Both the position numbers and the translations under genes were made by a program. The notes beneath the pieces are model-generated. The model was given only the letters and a program-made list of their open reading frames with translations, was not told where the DNA came from and did not search any database. Of a DNA stretch of 64,000 nucleotides, positions 8,235-17,700 are shown one piece after another. Origin of the DNA: Luteimicrobium xylanilyticum (GTDB lineage Bacteria; Actinomycetota; Actinomycetes; Actinomycetales; Cellulomonadaceae); the NCBI RefSeq assembly GCF_009429125.1, contig NZ_CP045529.1:1116001-1180000 (forward strand), in the 5' to 3' direction. The first letter of the stretch is position 1; each line of letters opens with the position of its first letter.

Positions 8235-9287
8235 ATGCCAGCGCAAGCCGAGCTCCACGGGCGGCGTCCGACGATCACCGACGTCGCACGGCTCGCCGGC
8301 ACGTCGAGGGGGACCGTCTCGTTCGTGGTGAACGGCCGACCCGGTGTGGCGCCCGCGACGCGCGAGCGTGTCCTCGCCGCGATGGCCGAGCTGCAGTGGA
8401 CCCCCAGCCGGCCGGCCCGGGCGCTGTCGCACCGTCGGGCGGACGCGGTCGGGCTCGTCCTGGCACGCGAGCCGCGGGCGCTGGGCTCCGACACGTTCTT
8501 CGCCCCCTTCATCGGCGGCCTCGAGTCGGCGCTCCAGCGCACGGGCCAGTCGCTCGTGCTCCGCTTCGTGGCCGGGGACGAAGCGGAGCGCCGCACCTAC
8601 GAGGAGCTCGTCTCCCAGCGGCAGGTCGACGGCTTCGTCCTCAGCGACCTCCGCCATGACGATCCCCGCGTCGGGCTCGTCGCGGGCCTCGGAGCGCAGG
8701 CGGTCACCCTCGACCGGCCCGACCTGGCCTCGCCGTTCCCGAGCGTCTCGCGCGCGGACGAGCCGGGCGTGACGGCGGCGGTCGACCATCTCATCGCCCA
8801 CGGCCACGAACGCATCGCGCACGTCGGCGGCCCGGCTCGCTACGTGCACGCGACCCGCCGCCGCGAGGTGTGGCAGCGTGCCATGAGGCGCCACGGTCTT
8901 CCGGCGGACCGCCACGTCGAGGCCGACTTCACCGCTGCCGGAGGGGCGATGGCGACCTCCCGCCTCCTTGCGCTCGGGGACGGCGAGAGGCCGACGGCGA
9001 TCCTCTTCGACAACGACCTCATGGCCGCCAGCGGAGTCGCGGTCGCGCAACGGCTGGGCTTCGACGTCCCGGGTCGCCTCTCGGTCGTGGGCTACGACGA
9101 CGCCGAGATCTCCGCCTATCTCAACCCGCCGCTGACCTCGGTGCGGACCGACCCCTTCTCCTGGGGCCGGATCGCGGGACGGCTCGTCCTCGAGCTGCTC
9201 GCGAACGGGAGCGCGAGCTCCCAGGAGATGTCGGCGTCGGAGCTGGTCGTCCGCGCGTCCTCAGGCCCCGCGCCCGCTGCCGTCTGA
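8235..9287 (+). CDS. LacI-family transcriptional repressor (regulator 2)
   Basis: A 350-residue LacI/GalR protein with HTH TITDVARLAGTSRGTVSFVVN at about residues 13-33, a hinge with ARALSHRRA, and a sugar-sensing domain (FFAPFIGGLE, DNDLMAASGVAVAQ, GYDDAEISAY). ATG 8235 is preferred over upstream starts because it places the HTH at the N-terminus and follows GGAGA. A TACCCT -10-like element lies at 8187-8192. Paralogue of regulator 1. It stands alone between the GH63-like gene, which it follows on the same strand, and the discoidin-domain gene; candidate repressor of type A or B sites. Confidence 0.93.
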   Translation: MPAQAELHGRRPTITDVARLAGTSRGTVSFVVNGRPGVAPATRERVLAAMAELQWTPSRPARALSHRRADAVGLVLAREPRALGSDTFFAPFIGGLESALQRTGQSLVLRFVAGDEAERRTYEELVSQRQVDGFVLSDLRHDDPRVGLVAGLGAQAVTLDRPDLASPFPSVSRADEPGVTAAVDHLIAHGHERIAHVGGPARYVHATRRREVWQRAMRRHGLPADRHVEADFTAAGGAMATSRLLALGDGERPTAILFDNDLMAASGVAVAQRLGFDVPGRLSVVGYDDAEISAYLNPPLTSVRTDPFSWGRIAGRLVLELLANGSASSQEMSASELVVRASSGPAPAAV

Positions 9288-9394
9288 CAGCGCGTCCGGG
9301 ATCCCTGCGGCACGGTCCAGGCGGACGAAGGGCACGGTGCTCGTGCCCGAACGGTCGTTCGTGGACGTGCGCCGATTACCCGTCCACCCGCCCG

Positions 9395-9423
9395 TTGACC
9401 AGGTCCTCGACGCGCGCTAGCGT
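9395..9423 (+). promoter_or_regulatory. Promoter of the discoidin-domain secreted protein gene
   Basis: TTGACC (9395-9400) and TAGCGT (9418-9423) are separated by 17 bases. The predicted start falls at the edge of the type A operator immediately downstream. Confidence 0.65.
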
Positions 9424-9429
9424 CAAGGG

Positions 9430-9441
9430 CGAAACGTTTCG
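9430..9441. promoter_or_regulatory. LacI-type operator, type A, copy 2
   Basis: The perfect palindrome CGAAACGTTTCG lies over the predicted transcription start of the 9489 gene. Sixteen bases from 9430 (CGAAACGTTTCGGCAG) are identical to 3646-3661 before the importer operon, so the same repressor should bind both. Confidence 0.85.
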
Positions 9442-9488
9442 GCAGTGCGGCTCGCGCACCAGCCGTCCCCGACGAAGGAGTCCTCCGG

Positions 9489-12023
9489 ATGCAACGCCGC
9501 GCCCGCTCAGCCCGCACGCTCGTCCCTGTCCTCGGCGCCGCCCTCGTGATGACCGCCGCGCTGCCGGCGACCGCGTCGCCGCCCCCGGGGAGGGTCGGAG
9601 GTCACCCGCAGCAGCAGGTGGCCGTGGTCGGGATCGAGGACTTCCCGACCACCACCGCGGGCGCCCCGTTCGACTACGCCCAGCGTGCGCGTGACTACGA
9701 CGCGCACGTCTACGACTGGACCGACCGCGGCGTCTACACGACGATCTCTGTCGACGCCGCGAACGACACGTTCAAGATGCCGTCCTACTACGGCGATGCG
9801 CGCGTGCAGCCGGGCACCACGGGGGACGGAGACGAGGAGGCGGTCAACGAGATCGCCTCGGTCGTCGGCGCCTCGCTCGTCGGCATCGACAAGTCGTCCC
9901 AGCGGTGCAACGCGCCAGGCGGTACGACCTGCAACTACGTCGACCAGCTCCGTGCCTTCTACGACTCCGACCTCGGCGTGGCACGCAACACCCCGAGCGC
10001 TGCGTCGGACGCCCCGGGCTCCGGGAGCATCTGGTACACGACCACGGCGAACGTCCTCTACTACATGCTGGGCTCGCTCTACCCGCACGCGACCGACATG
10101 TCGACGATGCTCCGCAGCATCGCCGACCACTACGCCACGATGGTCGAGAGCCAGGGCGGCGACCACGCCGACCTCACCATGCGGGACTACGACTGGGCGA
10201 CCAACACCACCGTCTCCGGCCGTAACGAGGGCGGGGAGGCCGCGGCCGGCGCCGTCGCGATCCTCCTGTGGGCTCACAGCAAGTTCGGCGACGCCCGCTA
10301 CCTGCGGGCCGCCGAGGGGGCCATGAACTACCTCGAGTCCTCGTCCCAGGACCTGTTCTACGAGGTGCTGCCCGAGCTCGCTCCCTACCTGGCCGCGCGG
10401 CTCAACGCGGAGACCGGGTCGGACTACGACGTCTCGAAGTACTTCTCCTGGCTGATGCAGGGATCGTCCACCCGGTCGGGCTGGGGCACCGTCGGCGCCG
10501 ACGCCGGGACGTGGGGCACCGACGATCCCAAGTCGGTCGCCGGGCTCGTGGGCAGCCGGACCGACAGCGGAGGCTACGTCTTCGCCATGAACAGCTTCGC
10601 GACGCCGCTCATGGCTGCGACGGCCAAGTACGACGCGCGCTACGCGGACACCGTCGGTCGGTGGCTGCTCAACGTGGAAAACTCGGCCCGCTACTTCTAC
10701 GCCGACCAGATGCCCGCAACTCAGCAGTACTATGCGGGATTGTTCACCCAGGCGCCCGAGTCGGTCATCGCCTACGAGGGGATCATGCGTACGGGCGTGG
10801 ACGGGATCCAGGCGCGCGGTGACATCCCCGAGCGCAGCTCGAAGTGGGGCGTCGGCGACGACGCCCGCAGCCTCGGGCTCTACGGGTCGAGCTGGGTCGG
10901 CTTCCTCGGGTCGACGGTCACCCCGACGAACGTCCGGGACGTCTACCGGACCGACCTCGACAAGCTCGACTTCTTCGGCGACAACCGCTACCCGACGTCG
11001 CTGTACTACAACCCCGGGACCGCTCCGGCGCACGTCCTCGTCAGCCTGCAGGGGCGGCACCTGCTCTACGACGCGGTCAGCGACCGCGTCCTCGCCCGCG
11101 CAGCTCGTGGCCGCACCACGGTCACGGTCCCCGCGGGGGGCTCCGTCGTGCTCGTCGAGGGGCCCGCCGGCGGCTCGGTGACCCGCGCCCACGGTCGGAC
11201 CCTCGTGAACGGCATCGCGGTCGGCTATGACACGATGCCGAGCCGCGACGTCGCAGCGACCGCCTCGGCCACCGCCACCGGGACGCTGCGCGGGTCGTCC
11301 CCGGCGGCCGCGGTCGACGGTTCGGAGCGCACCGCCTGGCGCTCGCGCGGCAACGCGACGCTCGACCTCGACCTCGGGTCCGCGCGACGGATCTCATCCG
11401 TCGCGGTTCGGTGGAGCGCCCGGCCCGAGCGCGCCACGGTGCTCACGTCGACGGACGGGTCGACCTGGAGCACGGCCTGGACCGGTCGCCCGGCGGGCTC
11501 GGCCCAGGCGGTGACGTTCGACCCGACGACCGCGCGGTTCGTGCGGCTCCGGATCGACGCGCCGAGTCCTCGGCGGACCCCCGGTGTCAGCACGGTCGAG
11601 GTCCGCGACGCCGACCTCGCGCTCGGAGGGGACGTGCAGGTCAGCAGCACCCAGAACACGGTCAACGTCGCGAGCAACCTCACCGACGGCTCCGACGCCA
11701 CCCGGTGGGAGTCGAAGACCGCCGACCCGCAGTGGGCGTCGGTGGACCTCGGCCGGGCGCGGGCGCTCGGCTCGGTCCAGGTGGCCTGGGAGACCGCCGC
11801 GGCGAAGGAGTACACCGTCGCGGTGTCCGACGACGGCACGACCTGGAGGACGGTCGCCACCGTGGCCGACGGCGCGAGCGGCGAGACGCGCACGATCGCG
11901 CTGCCCGCCGGAACTGCCGGCAGGTACGTCAAGGTGGAGGGGACGAGCAGGACGACGAAGTACGCCTACTCGATCTTCCGGATCTCTGCGTATGCCCCGG
12001 CGGCTTCGAAGGCCGTGCGCTGA
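9489..12023 (+). CDS. Secreted toroid-like protein with two C-terminal F5/8 type C (discoidin) domains
   Basis: An 844-residue exported protein; ATG 9489 follows AAGGAG by eight bases. A signal peptide covers about residues 1-29 (cleavage near PATAS). Residues 60-560 contain alternating helices with TANVLYYMLGSLYP, GGEAAAGAVAILLWAHSKFGDARYL and SGGYVFAMNSFATPLMAATAKY, suggesting an alpha-toroid enzyme fold, but I do not recognise the family. About residues 582-704 and 711-837 are two F5/8C/CBM32-like domains (AAAVDGSERTAWRS, DLDLGSARRISSVAV; NLTDGSDATRWESK, SVDLGRARALGSVQV), which usually bind galactose- or mannose-type glycans. Its type A operator ties it to the importer. The last 58 bases overlap the convergent manA gene. 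Likely a glycan-active enzyme of unknown reaction. Confidence 0.85.
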   Translation: MQRRARSARTLVPVLGAALVMTAALPATASPPPGRVGGHPQQQVAVVGIEDFPTTTAGAPFDYAQRARDYDAHVYDWTDRGVYTTISVDAANDTFKMPSYYGDARVQPGTTGDGDEEAVNEIASVVGASLVGIDKSSQRCNAPGGTTCNYVDQLRAFYDSDLGVARNTPSAASDAPGSGSIWYTTTANVLYYMLGSLYPHATDMSTMLRSIADHYATMVESQGGDHADLTMRDYDWATNTTVSGRNEGGEAAAGAVAILLWAHSKFGDARYLRAAEGAMNYLESSSQDLFYEVLPELAPYLAARLNAETGSDYDVSKYFSWLMQGSSTRSGWGTVGADAGTWGTDDPKSVAGLVGSRTDSGGYVFAMNSFATPLMAATAKYDARYADTVGRWLLNVENSARYFYADQMPATQQYYAGLFTQAPESVIAYEGIMRTGVDGIQARGDIPERSSKWGVGDDARSLGLYGSSWVGFLGSTVTPTNVRDVYRTDLDKLDFFGDNRYPTSLYYNPGTAPAHVLVSLQGRHLLYDAVSDRVLARAARGRTTVTVPAGGSVVLVEGPAGGSVTRAHGRTLVNGIAVGYDTMPSRDVAATASATATGTLRGSSPAAAVDGSERTAWRSRGNATLDLDLGSARRISSVAVRWSARPERATVLTSTDGSTWSTAWTGRPAGSAQAVTFDPTTARFVRLRIDAPSPRRTPGVSTVEVRDADLALGGDVQVSSTQNTVNVASNLTDGSDATRWESKTADPQWASVDLGRARALGSVQVAWETAAAKEYTVAVSDDGTTWRTVATVADGASGETRTIALPAGTAGRYVKVEGTSRTTKYAYSIFRISAYAPAASKAVR

Positions 12024-13288
12024 GGGTCGGCGCCGGGTGCCGCCCCGTGCCGTCGTCGGGGCAGACCGACGACGGCGACGCGGGGGACGCCCGGCGCCGC
12101 GGGCTCGAGCGTGAGGGCAGCGCCGTGCTCGACCACGACCGCGTCGCCCGGCCTGAGAGCGGCGACGTCACCGTCGCTGGTGGTGCCGCCGGTCGCGCGC
12201 ACCCGGCCGGACAGGACGACCACCGTCCGAGGCCCGGTCGCCCCCGGAGTCGTCCACACGCCGTGCGGTTCGACGACCTGCACGTGGTACGAGCTCGAGG
12301 CGGTCGCGTAGTCCTGGATCCGCGCACCGGGCTCGTCGTGCGACGTCGGGCGCACGACCTGCGGGAGCGTGGGCTCGAGGTCGACGACCCGCAACAGCTC
12401 GGGCACGTCGACGCGCTTGTCCGTCAGTCCCGCGCGCAGCACGTTGTCGGAGGCGCCCATCACTTCCAGCCCGGTGCCCTGGACGTAGCAGTGGACGATT
12501 CCCGCACCGATGTCGAGCGCCTCGCCCTCGGCGAGCGACACGGCGTTGAGCAGGACGGTCGAGAGCACTCCCTGGTCGCCGGGGAAGGCTGTCGCGACCT
12601 CCCGGGCGATCGCCAGGTGGTGGTCGCCCCAGCGGACGGGCCGACCGGGTGCGCCGGTGCGGTCCGCCAGCCGGTCGAGCACCTCCGTGAGGTTTCGGGG
12701 GTCGAGCGCGAGCAGCCCGCGCAGGCCGGCCTCGACGCGTCGATGGGCCGGACCTGGCCCCCGGAGAGCCTCCACGACGTCGGCGAGCGGTTCGTCCGGC
12801 GAGGCAACCAGGCGTGCCAGGTCGGCCGCGGCGTGCTCGGGTCGGCGGAAGCCCGCCAGTGCGCGCGTGGGCTCCAGGGCGATGAGCGTCTCCGGCTTGG
12901 CGTGCGGGTCCCGGTAGCTGCGATCGGCCGGGGCGACTCCGAGCGCCTCTTCTCGGGTGAACCCGGCCCGGGCGGTCGCCTCGTCAGGGTGGACCTGCAG
13001 CGAGAGCGGGTGAGCCGCAGCGAGGAGCTTGACGAGGAACGGCATGGTCGCACCGTGCCGGGTGACCGCCTCTTCGCCGAGGAGGCTCATCGGGTGGCGC
13101 GTGAGGACGCGGTCCAACGTGGCGTCTGGCTCACCGGCCGGGTCCAGCACCGTCGACGGTGCGGCAGGGTGAGCGCCGTACCAGATCTCGGCCACGGGCC
13201 GCCCGTCCGGGCTGACCCCGAGCAACCGGGGGAGCGCGACCTTCGAGCCCCATGGGTACGTCTGGACCTGACCCCGGATGCGAAGCAC
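11966..13288 (-). CDS. manA: Mannose-6-phosphate isomerase, class I
   Basis: A 440-residue type I phosphomannose isomerase interconverting mannose 6-phosphate and fructose 6-phosphate in the cytosol. The zinc-site motifs are present: QVHPDEATARAGF, HAKPETLIAL and the signature GIVHCYVQGTGLEVMGASDN followed by VLRAGLTDKRVD. GTG 13288 is chosen because it follows GAGGGAG, starts the conserved RGQVQTYPWG region at the right place and leaves the two operators upstream; ATG 13321 would put them inside the gene. It feeds mannose from the glycan locus into glycolysis. It is controlled by tandem type B operators rather than being housekeeping-like. Its 3' end overlaps the convergent secreted-protein gene by 58 bases. 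Confidence 0.93.
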   Translation of the reverse strand: MLRIRGQVQTYPWGSKVALPRLLGVSPDGRPVAEIWYGAHPAAPSTVLDPAGEPDATLDRVLTRHPMSLLGEEAVTRHGATMPFLVKLLAAAHPLSLQVHPDEATARAGFTREEALGVAPADRSYRDPHAKPETLIALEPTRALAGFRRPEHAAADLARLVASPDEPLADVVEALRGPGPAHRRVEAGLRGLLALDPRNLTEVLDRLADRTGAPGRPVRWGDHHLAIAREVATAFPGDQGVLSTVLLNAVSLAEGEALDIGAGIVHCYVQGTGLEVMGASDNVLRAGLTDKRVDVPELLRVVDLEPTLPQVVRPTSHDEPGARIQDYATASSSYHVQVVEPHGVWTTPGATGPRTVVVLSGRVRATGGTTSDGDVAALRPGDAVVVEHGAALTLEPAAPGVPRVAVVGLPRRRHGAAPGADPQRTAFEAAGAYAEIRKIE

Positions 13289-13300
13289 AGTCTCCCTCTC

Positions 13301-13330
13301 GTTCAAACCGGTTTGAACCAAACCGGTTTG
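13301..13330. promoter_or_regulatory. Tandem type B LacI operators before manA
   Basis: An 18-bp perfect palindrome GTTCAAACCGGTTTGAAC (13301-13318) is followed at once by CAAACCGGTTTG (13319-13330), a second perfect 12-bp core. Their centres are 15 bp apart. The first matches the operator at 4942-4957. Confidence 0.88.
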
Positions 13331-13332
13331 AA

Positions 13333-13361
13333 ACCTTAGGTCGACACTCGTGGTGCGTCAA
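13333..13361 (-). promoter_or_regulatory. manA promoter
   Basis: On the minus strand TTGACG (13356-13361) and TAAGGT (13333-13338) are 17 bases apart. The tandem operators begin right after the -10, covering the start site. Confidence 0.65.
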
Positions 13362-13483
13362 CGTCTCGCGCGCACAGCACTCCCGGCGAGTCCGGGTGGC
13401 AGCGGATGCACCGCGTTTCGATACGCCGCAGTCCGAGGCGGTAGGCTGGCGCGACCATCGGGAGCGCGGGAGAGGCAGGGCTC

Positions 13484-14563
13484 ATGGGCGCGGACGGCAC
13501 CGAGAGCGGTGTGAGGACGAACCAGCACGACGACACGAACACCGTGGCGGGCACGGGGCGTCGCCCCACGCTCGCCGACGTGGCAGAACGCGCCGGTGTG
13601 AGCCTCAAGACCGCCTCCCGGGTCATGAACGGCGAGCGCTACGTCGCCGAGCAGACCCGAGAGCGCGTCCTCGGCGTCGCCGACGAGCTCGGCTTCCGCC
13701 TCAACCCGATGGCGAGCCTGCTCAAGCGCGGGGTCGTGCCCGGCGTCGTCGCGTTCATCACGGGCGACCTCGCGAACCCCTTCTACTCGGTCATGGCGAA
13801 GGGCGTCGAGCAGGAGGTCCGCGGGCTCGGGCTCCAGCTCACCATCGCGAGCTCCGACGAGGACCCCGACGCCGAGGCCGTGCTCGTGGACCAGCTCGCG
13901 CTCAGCCGGGTCCGCGGCATCATCCTGACCTCGACCCTGACGTCGCACGCCGCGTTCGTCGACGTGCAGGAGCGCGGTGTGCCGATCGTCTTCGTCGACC
14001 GTCCGCCGTCGGGCATGGACGCGGACGCCTTCCTCCTGGACAACTACGGGGGCACGCGGGCCGCCGTCGAGCACCTCCTGGCCGCGGGCCACCGTCGCAT
14101 CGCGTACGTGGGCGACTACGCGCGCCTGCACCCGCAGCGCGAGCGGCAGCGCGCCTTCGGCGACGCGATGGAGGCGGCCGGCGTGACGGACTGGCGCGGC
14201 CTGGTGCGCGAGGGTGCCCACGACGCCGAGTCCGCAGCCGAGACGGTCAAGGCGCTGCTCGCCGACGACCCGGACGTGACCGCCGTGTTCTCGTCGAACA
14301 ACCGCATCACCACGGGTGTCCTGCACGCGATGGCCGAGGTCGCGCCCGACCTCGCGCTCGTCGGCTTCGACGACTTCGACCTCGCCGACCTGCTCGGGGT
14401 GACGACGGTGTCGTACGACCCTGCGGAGATCGGGCGGCAGGCCGCCCGCGCGCTGCTGGCGCGCGAGGGGCGTCGCGTCGACGACCCGCAGACGTGGGTC
14501 CTGCCCACGCGTCTCGTCGCCCGCGGGTCGGGCGAGCGAGCGCCGCGTACGCGCGCCTCCTGA
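13484..14563 (+). CDS. LacI-family transcriptional repressor (regulator 3)
   Basis: A 359-residue LacI/GalR regulator with an N-terminal extension of about 25 polar residues before the HTH (TLADVAERAGVSLKTASRVMN, about 27-47). The effector domain has DLANPFYSVMAKGVEQE, VDRPPSGMD and a C-terminal GFDDFDLADLLGVTTV. It is less similar to regulators 1 and 2 than they are to each other. ATG 13484 follows a GGGAGAGG stretch. It is divergent from manA and directly upstream of the GH92 gene, so it is the best candidate for the type C operator at 14653; that assignment is by position only. Confidence 0.93.
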   Translation: MGADGTESGVRTNQHDDTNTVAGTGRRPTLADVAERAGVSLKTASRVMNGERYVAEQTRERVLGVADELGFRLNPMASLLKRGVVPGVVAFITGDLANPFYSVMAKGVEQEVRGLGLQLTIASSDEDPDAEAVLVDQLALSRVRGIILTSTLTSHAAFVDVQERGVPIVFVDRPPSGMDADAFLLDNYGGTRAAVEHLLAAGHRRIAYVGDYARLHPQRERQRAFGDAMEAAGVTDWRGLVREGAHDAESAAETVKALLADDPDVTAVFSSNNRITTGVLHAMAEVAPDLALVGFDDFDLADLLGVTTVSYDPAEIGRQAARALLAREGRRVDDPQTWVLPTRLVARGSGERAPRTRAS

Positions 14564-14614
14564 GCTGCTTCGTCCGGTCTCGCCACCGTCGTCCCTCCGA
14601 TCGGCTCGTCCCTG

Positions 14615-14668
14615 TTGACACCTCCTCTCGGGCTGTCTACTGTCTGGCTTGACTGACAGCGATGTCAG
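14615..14668 (+). promoter_or_regulatory. GH92 gene promoter with type C LacI operator
   Basis: TTGACA (14615-14620) and TACTGT (14638-14643) are separated by exactly 17 bases. The near-perfect palindrome CTGACAGCGATGTCAG (14653-14668, one mismatched pair flanking the CG centre) follows at about +3. A half-similar GACAGCGCTG starts at 14668, so a second weaker site may overlap. Confidence 0.82.
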
Positions 14669-14735
14669 ACAGCGCTGCCCACGCGGGGCCGCGCCCGGAT
14701 CGAACGTCATGGACGACGAACCCCAGGAGTCGAGG

Positions 14736-17700
14736 ATGAGCCTGCAGTTCAGCGATGCCGGGCGGCCGCCCGGCCGCACCCGGAGACGAGCGGCCTCGGC
14801 CGCGCGCGTCGGCACGGTCGGCGCGGTCAGCGCCGCACTGATCGCCACGCTCGGCGGCCTGGTCGCGCCCGCCGCCCACGCCGACGACGCCCCCGCGGGA
14901 GGCACGTTCGCGTCGTCGTTCGAGAAGAGCGACGCCGCACCGCTGCTCAGCACCGCGTTCAGCGACCCCGTCAACGTCACCGGCGCGCGCTACGCGAACG
15001 GGAGCCTCCTCCCGCACGTCACCGGCGTCACGGCGTCGGGCGAGAACCCGCCGTCGGAGACGGCCGTCAAGGCCGCCGACGCCGACAGCTCCACCAAGTG
15101 GCTCGTGAAGGCGAGCACCGGCTGGCTGCAGTACCAGCTCGACGCCGCCCAGACCGTCAAGCAGTACACGCTCACGTCGGCCAACGACTCGTCGGGCCGC
15201 GACCCCAAGGCGTGGACGGTCCAGGGCTCGACCGACGGCAAGACCTGGGTCGACATCGACACCCAGAAGGACCAGACGTTCTCCGACCGGTACGTGACCA
15301 ACACCTACACGGTCGCGAAGCCGGGCGCGTACACCTTCTACCGGCTGAACATCACCCAGAACAACGGCGACAGCCTCATCCAGCTCGCCGACTGGGACAT
15401 CCAGGACGGCTCCGACACCCCGACGCCCGCCGGCCCGATGCGGACCGAGATCGGGTCCGGGCCCGTCTCGGCGCCGACGGCGAAGACGAACGCCGGCTTC
15501 AGCGGCACGCAGGCCCTGCACTACTCGGGCTCGCACCTCGCCGACGGCAAGGCGTCCTCGACCGACACGATCTACTCCGATGTCGACATCCCCGTCGGGG
15601 CGGACAGCGAGCTGTCCTACGCCGTCTTCCCGACGATGAACCCGAGCGACCTCGAGTACCCGTCGACCTACGTCGCCGTGGACCTCCAGCTCGACGACGG
15701 CACCCTGATGTCCGCCAAGGGTCTCAGCGACCAGTACGGCTTCGGCGCGGACGCCAAGGACCAGGGCAGCGAGAAGGCCCTGTACGCGGACCAGTGGAAC
15801 AAGGTGCGCGTCGACCTGTCGTCGCTCGCGGGCCACCACATCACCAAGATCCTGCTCTCGTACGACAACCCGGGCGGGTCGGCCAAGACGACGTTCTCGG
15901 GCTGGCTCGACGACGTGGCGGTCCAGCACGCGACCACGATCGACGGCTCGAGCCGCACGAACTACGTCGACACCCGCCGCGGCACCAACGCGAGCGGGAG
16001 CTTCTCGCGCGGGAACAACATCCCGGCGACGGCGGTCCCGAACGGGTTCAACTTCTTCACCCCGATGACCGACGCGAGCTCGCAGAGCTGGCTCTACAAC
16101 TACGCGTCGAGCAACGACTCCAAGAACCTGCCCGTCCTGCAGGCCATCGGCATCTCGCACGAGCCGAGCCCCTGGATGGGTGACCGCGACCAGCTCGCGA
16201 TCATGCCGTCGCTCGCGACCGGGACCCCCGACGCCGGCCTGTCGGCGCGCGGGCTCGAGTTCTCCCACGACGACGAGACCGCCCAGCCCGACCTCTACTC
16301 GGTGAAGTTCACCGACGGGATCCAGGCCCAGGTCACGCCGTCCGACCACGCGGGCATGTACCGCTTCACCTTCCCGTCGGGCGCCGCGAGCGGCACGGCG
16401 ATCGTCGACCAGGTGGCCGGCACGTCCTCGCTGAAGGTCGCCGCGGACGGCACCGTCACCGGCTGGGTCGACGGCGGCAGCGGCCTCTCCGCGGGCGCGA
16501 GCCGCATGTTCGTCTACGGGCAGTTCGACCGCGCCCCGAGCGCCGTCGGCACCGCGACCGGTCGCACCACCGCCCAGTTCGCGCGGTTCGACACGTCGTC
16601 CGACAGCTCGGTGGAGCTGCGGATCGCGACGTCGTTCATCTCGCTCGACCAGGCGAAGCACAACCTCGACCTCGAGGTCACGGGCCAGTCGTTCGACCAG
16701 GTCCGCAGCGCCGCCCAGAAGCAGTGGAACGACCGGCTGGGCGTCATCGACGTCCCGAAGGCGACCCAGGTGCAGAAGGTCAACCTGTACTCCGACCTGT
16801 ACCGCCTCAACCTGTACCCGAACTCGCAGTCGGAGAACACGGGTACCGCGGACGACGCGAAGTGGCAGTACGCGAGCCCCGTCTCGGCGAAGAGCGGCAC
16901 GGCCACCGACACCGCGACGAACGCCAAGGTCGTCGACGGGAAGATCTTCGTCAACAACGGGTTCTGGGACACGTACCGCACCGTCTGGCCGCTGTACTCG
17001 TTCCTCTACCCGGACGTCGCCACCGAGCTCGTGAACGGTTTCGTCCAGCAGTACCGCGACGGCGGCTGGATCGCCCGCTGGTCCTCGCCGGGCTACGCCG
17101 ACCTGATGACGGGGACGAGCTCCGACGCGTCGTTCGCGGAGTCGTACCTGTCCGGCGCGATCCCGACCGACCTCGCGCTCGAGGCGTACGACGCCGCCGT
17201 GAAGAACGCGACCGTCCTCCCGACGTCGAACGCGGTGGGCCGCAAGGGCCTCGACACGTCCGAGTTCATCGGCTACACGTCGAACGCCACGGGCGAGAGC
17301 GTCTCGTGGGGCCTCGAGGGCTACATCAACGACTTCGCGATCGGGAAGATGGCGGAGAAGCTGGCGGCCGACCCCAAGACGCCGAAGGCGCGCGTCGCGG
17401 AGCTCCAGCAGGAGGCCTCCTACTTCACCAAGCGGGCCACGAACTACGTCAACATGTTCGACCCGGCGGTGAACTTCTTCCAGGGCAAGACGCCCGCCGG
17501 CACGTTCGCCAAGGACCCGTCGACGTACGACCCCACCCAGTGGGGCGGCGACTACACCGAGACCGACGGCTGGAACTTCGCGTTCCACGCGCCGTACGAC
17601 ATCGACGGCCTCGCCGCGCTCTACGGCGGCACGGACGGGCTGCTGAAGAAGCTCGACACGTTCTTCGCGACCCCCGAGAAGGGCACCTACGGCATCCACG

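Noticed and set aside
13319-13330. Treating CAAACCGGTTTG as a recent duplication of the operator by a mobile element
   Set aside because: It is a simple abutting second half-length site; no target duplication or element borders are present.
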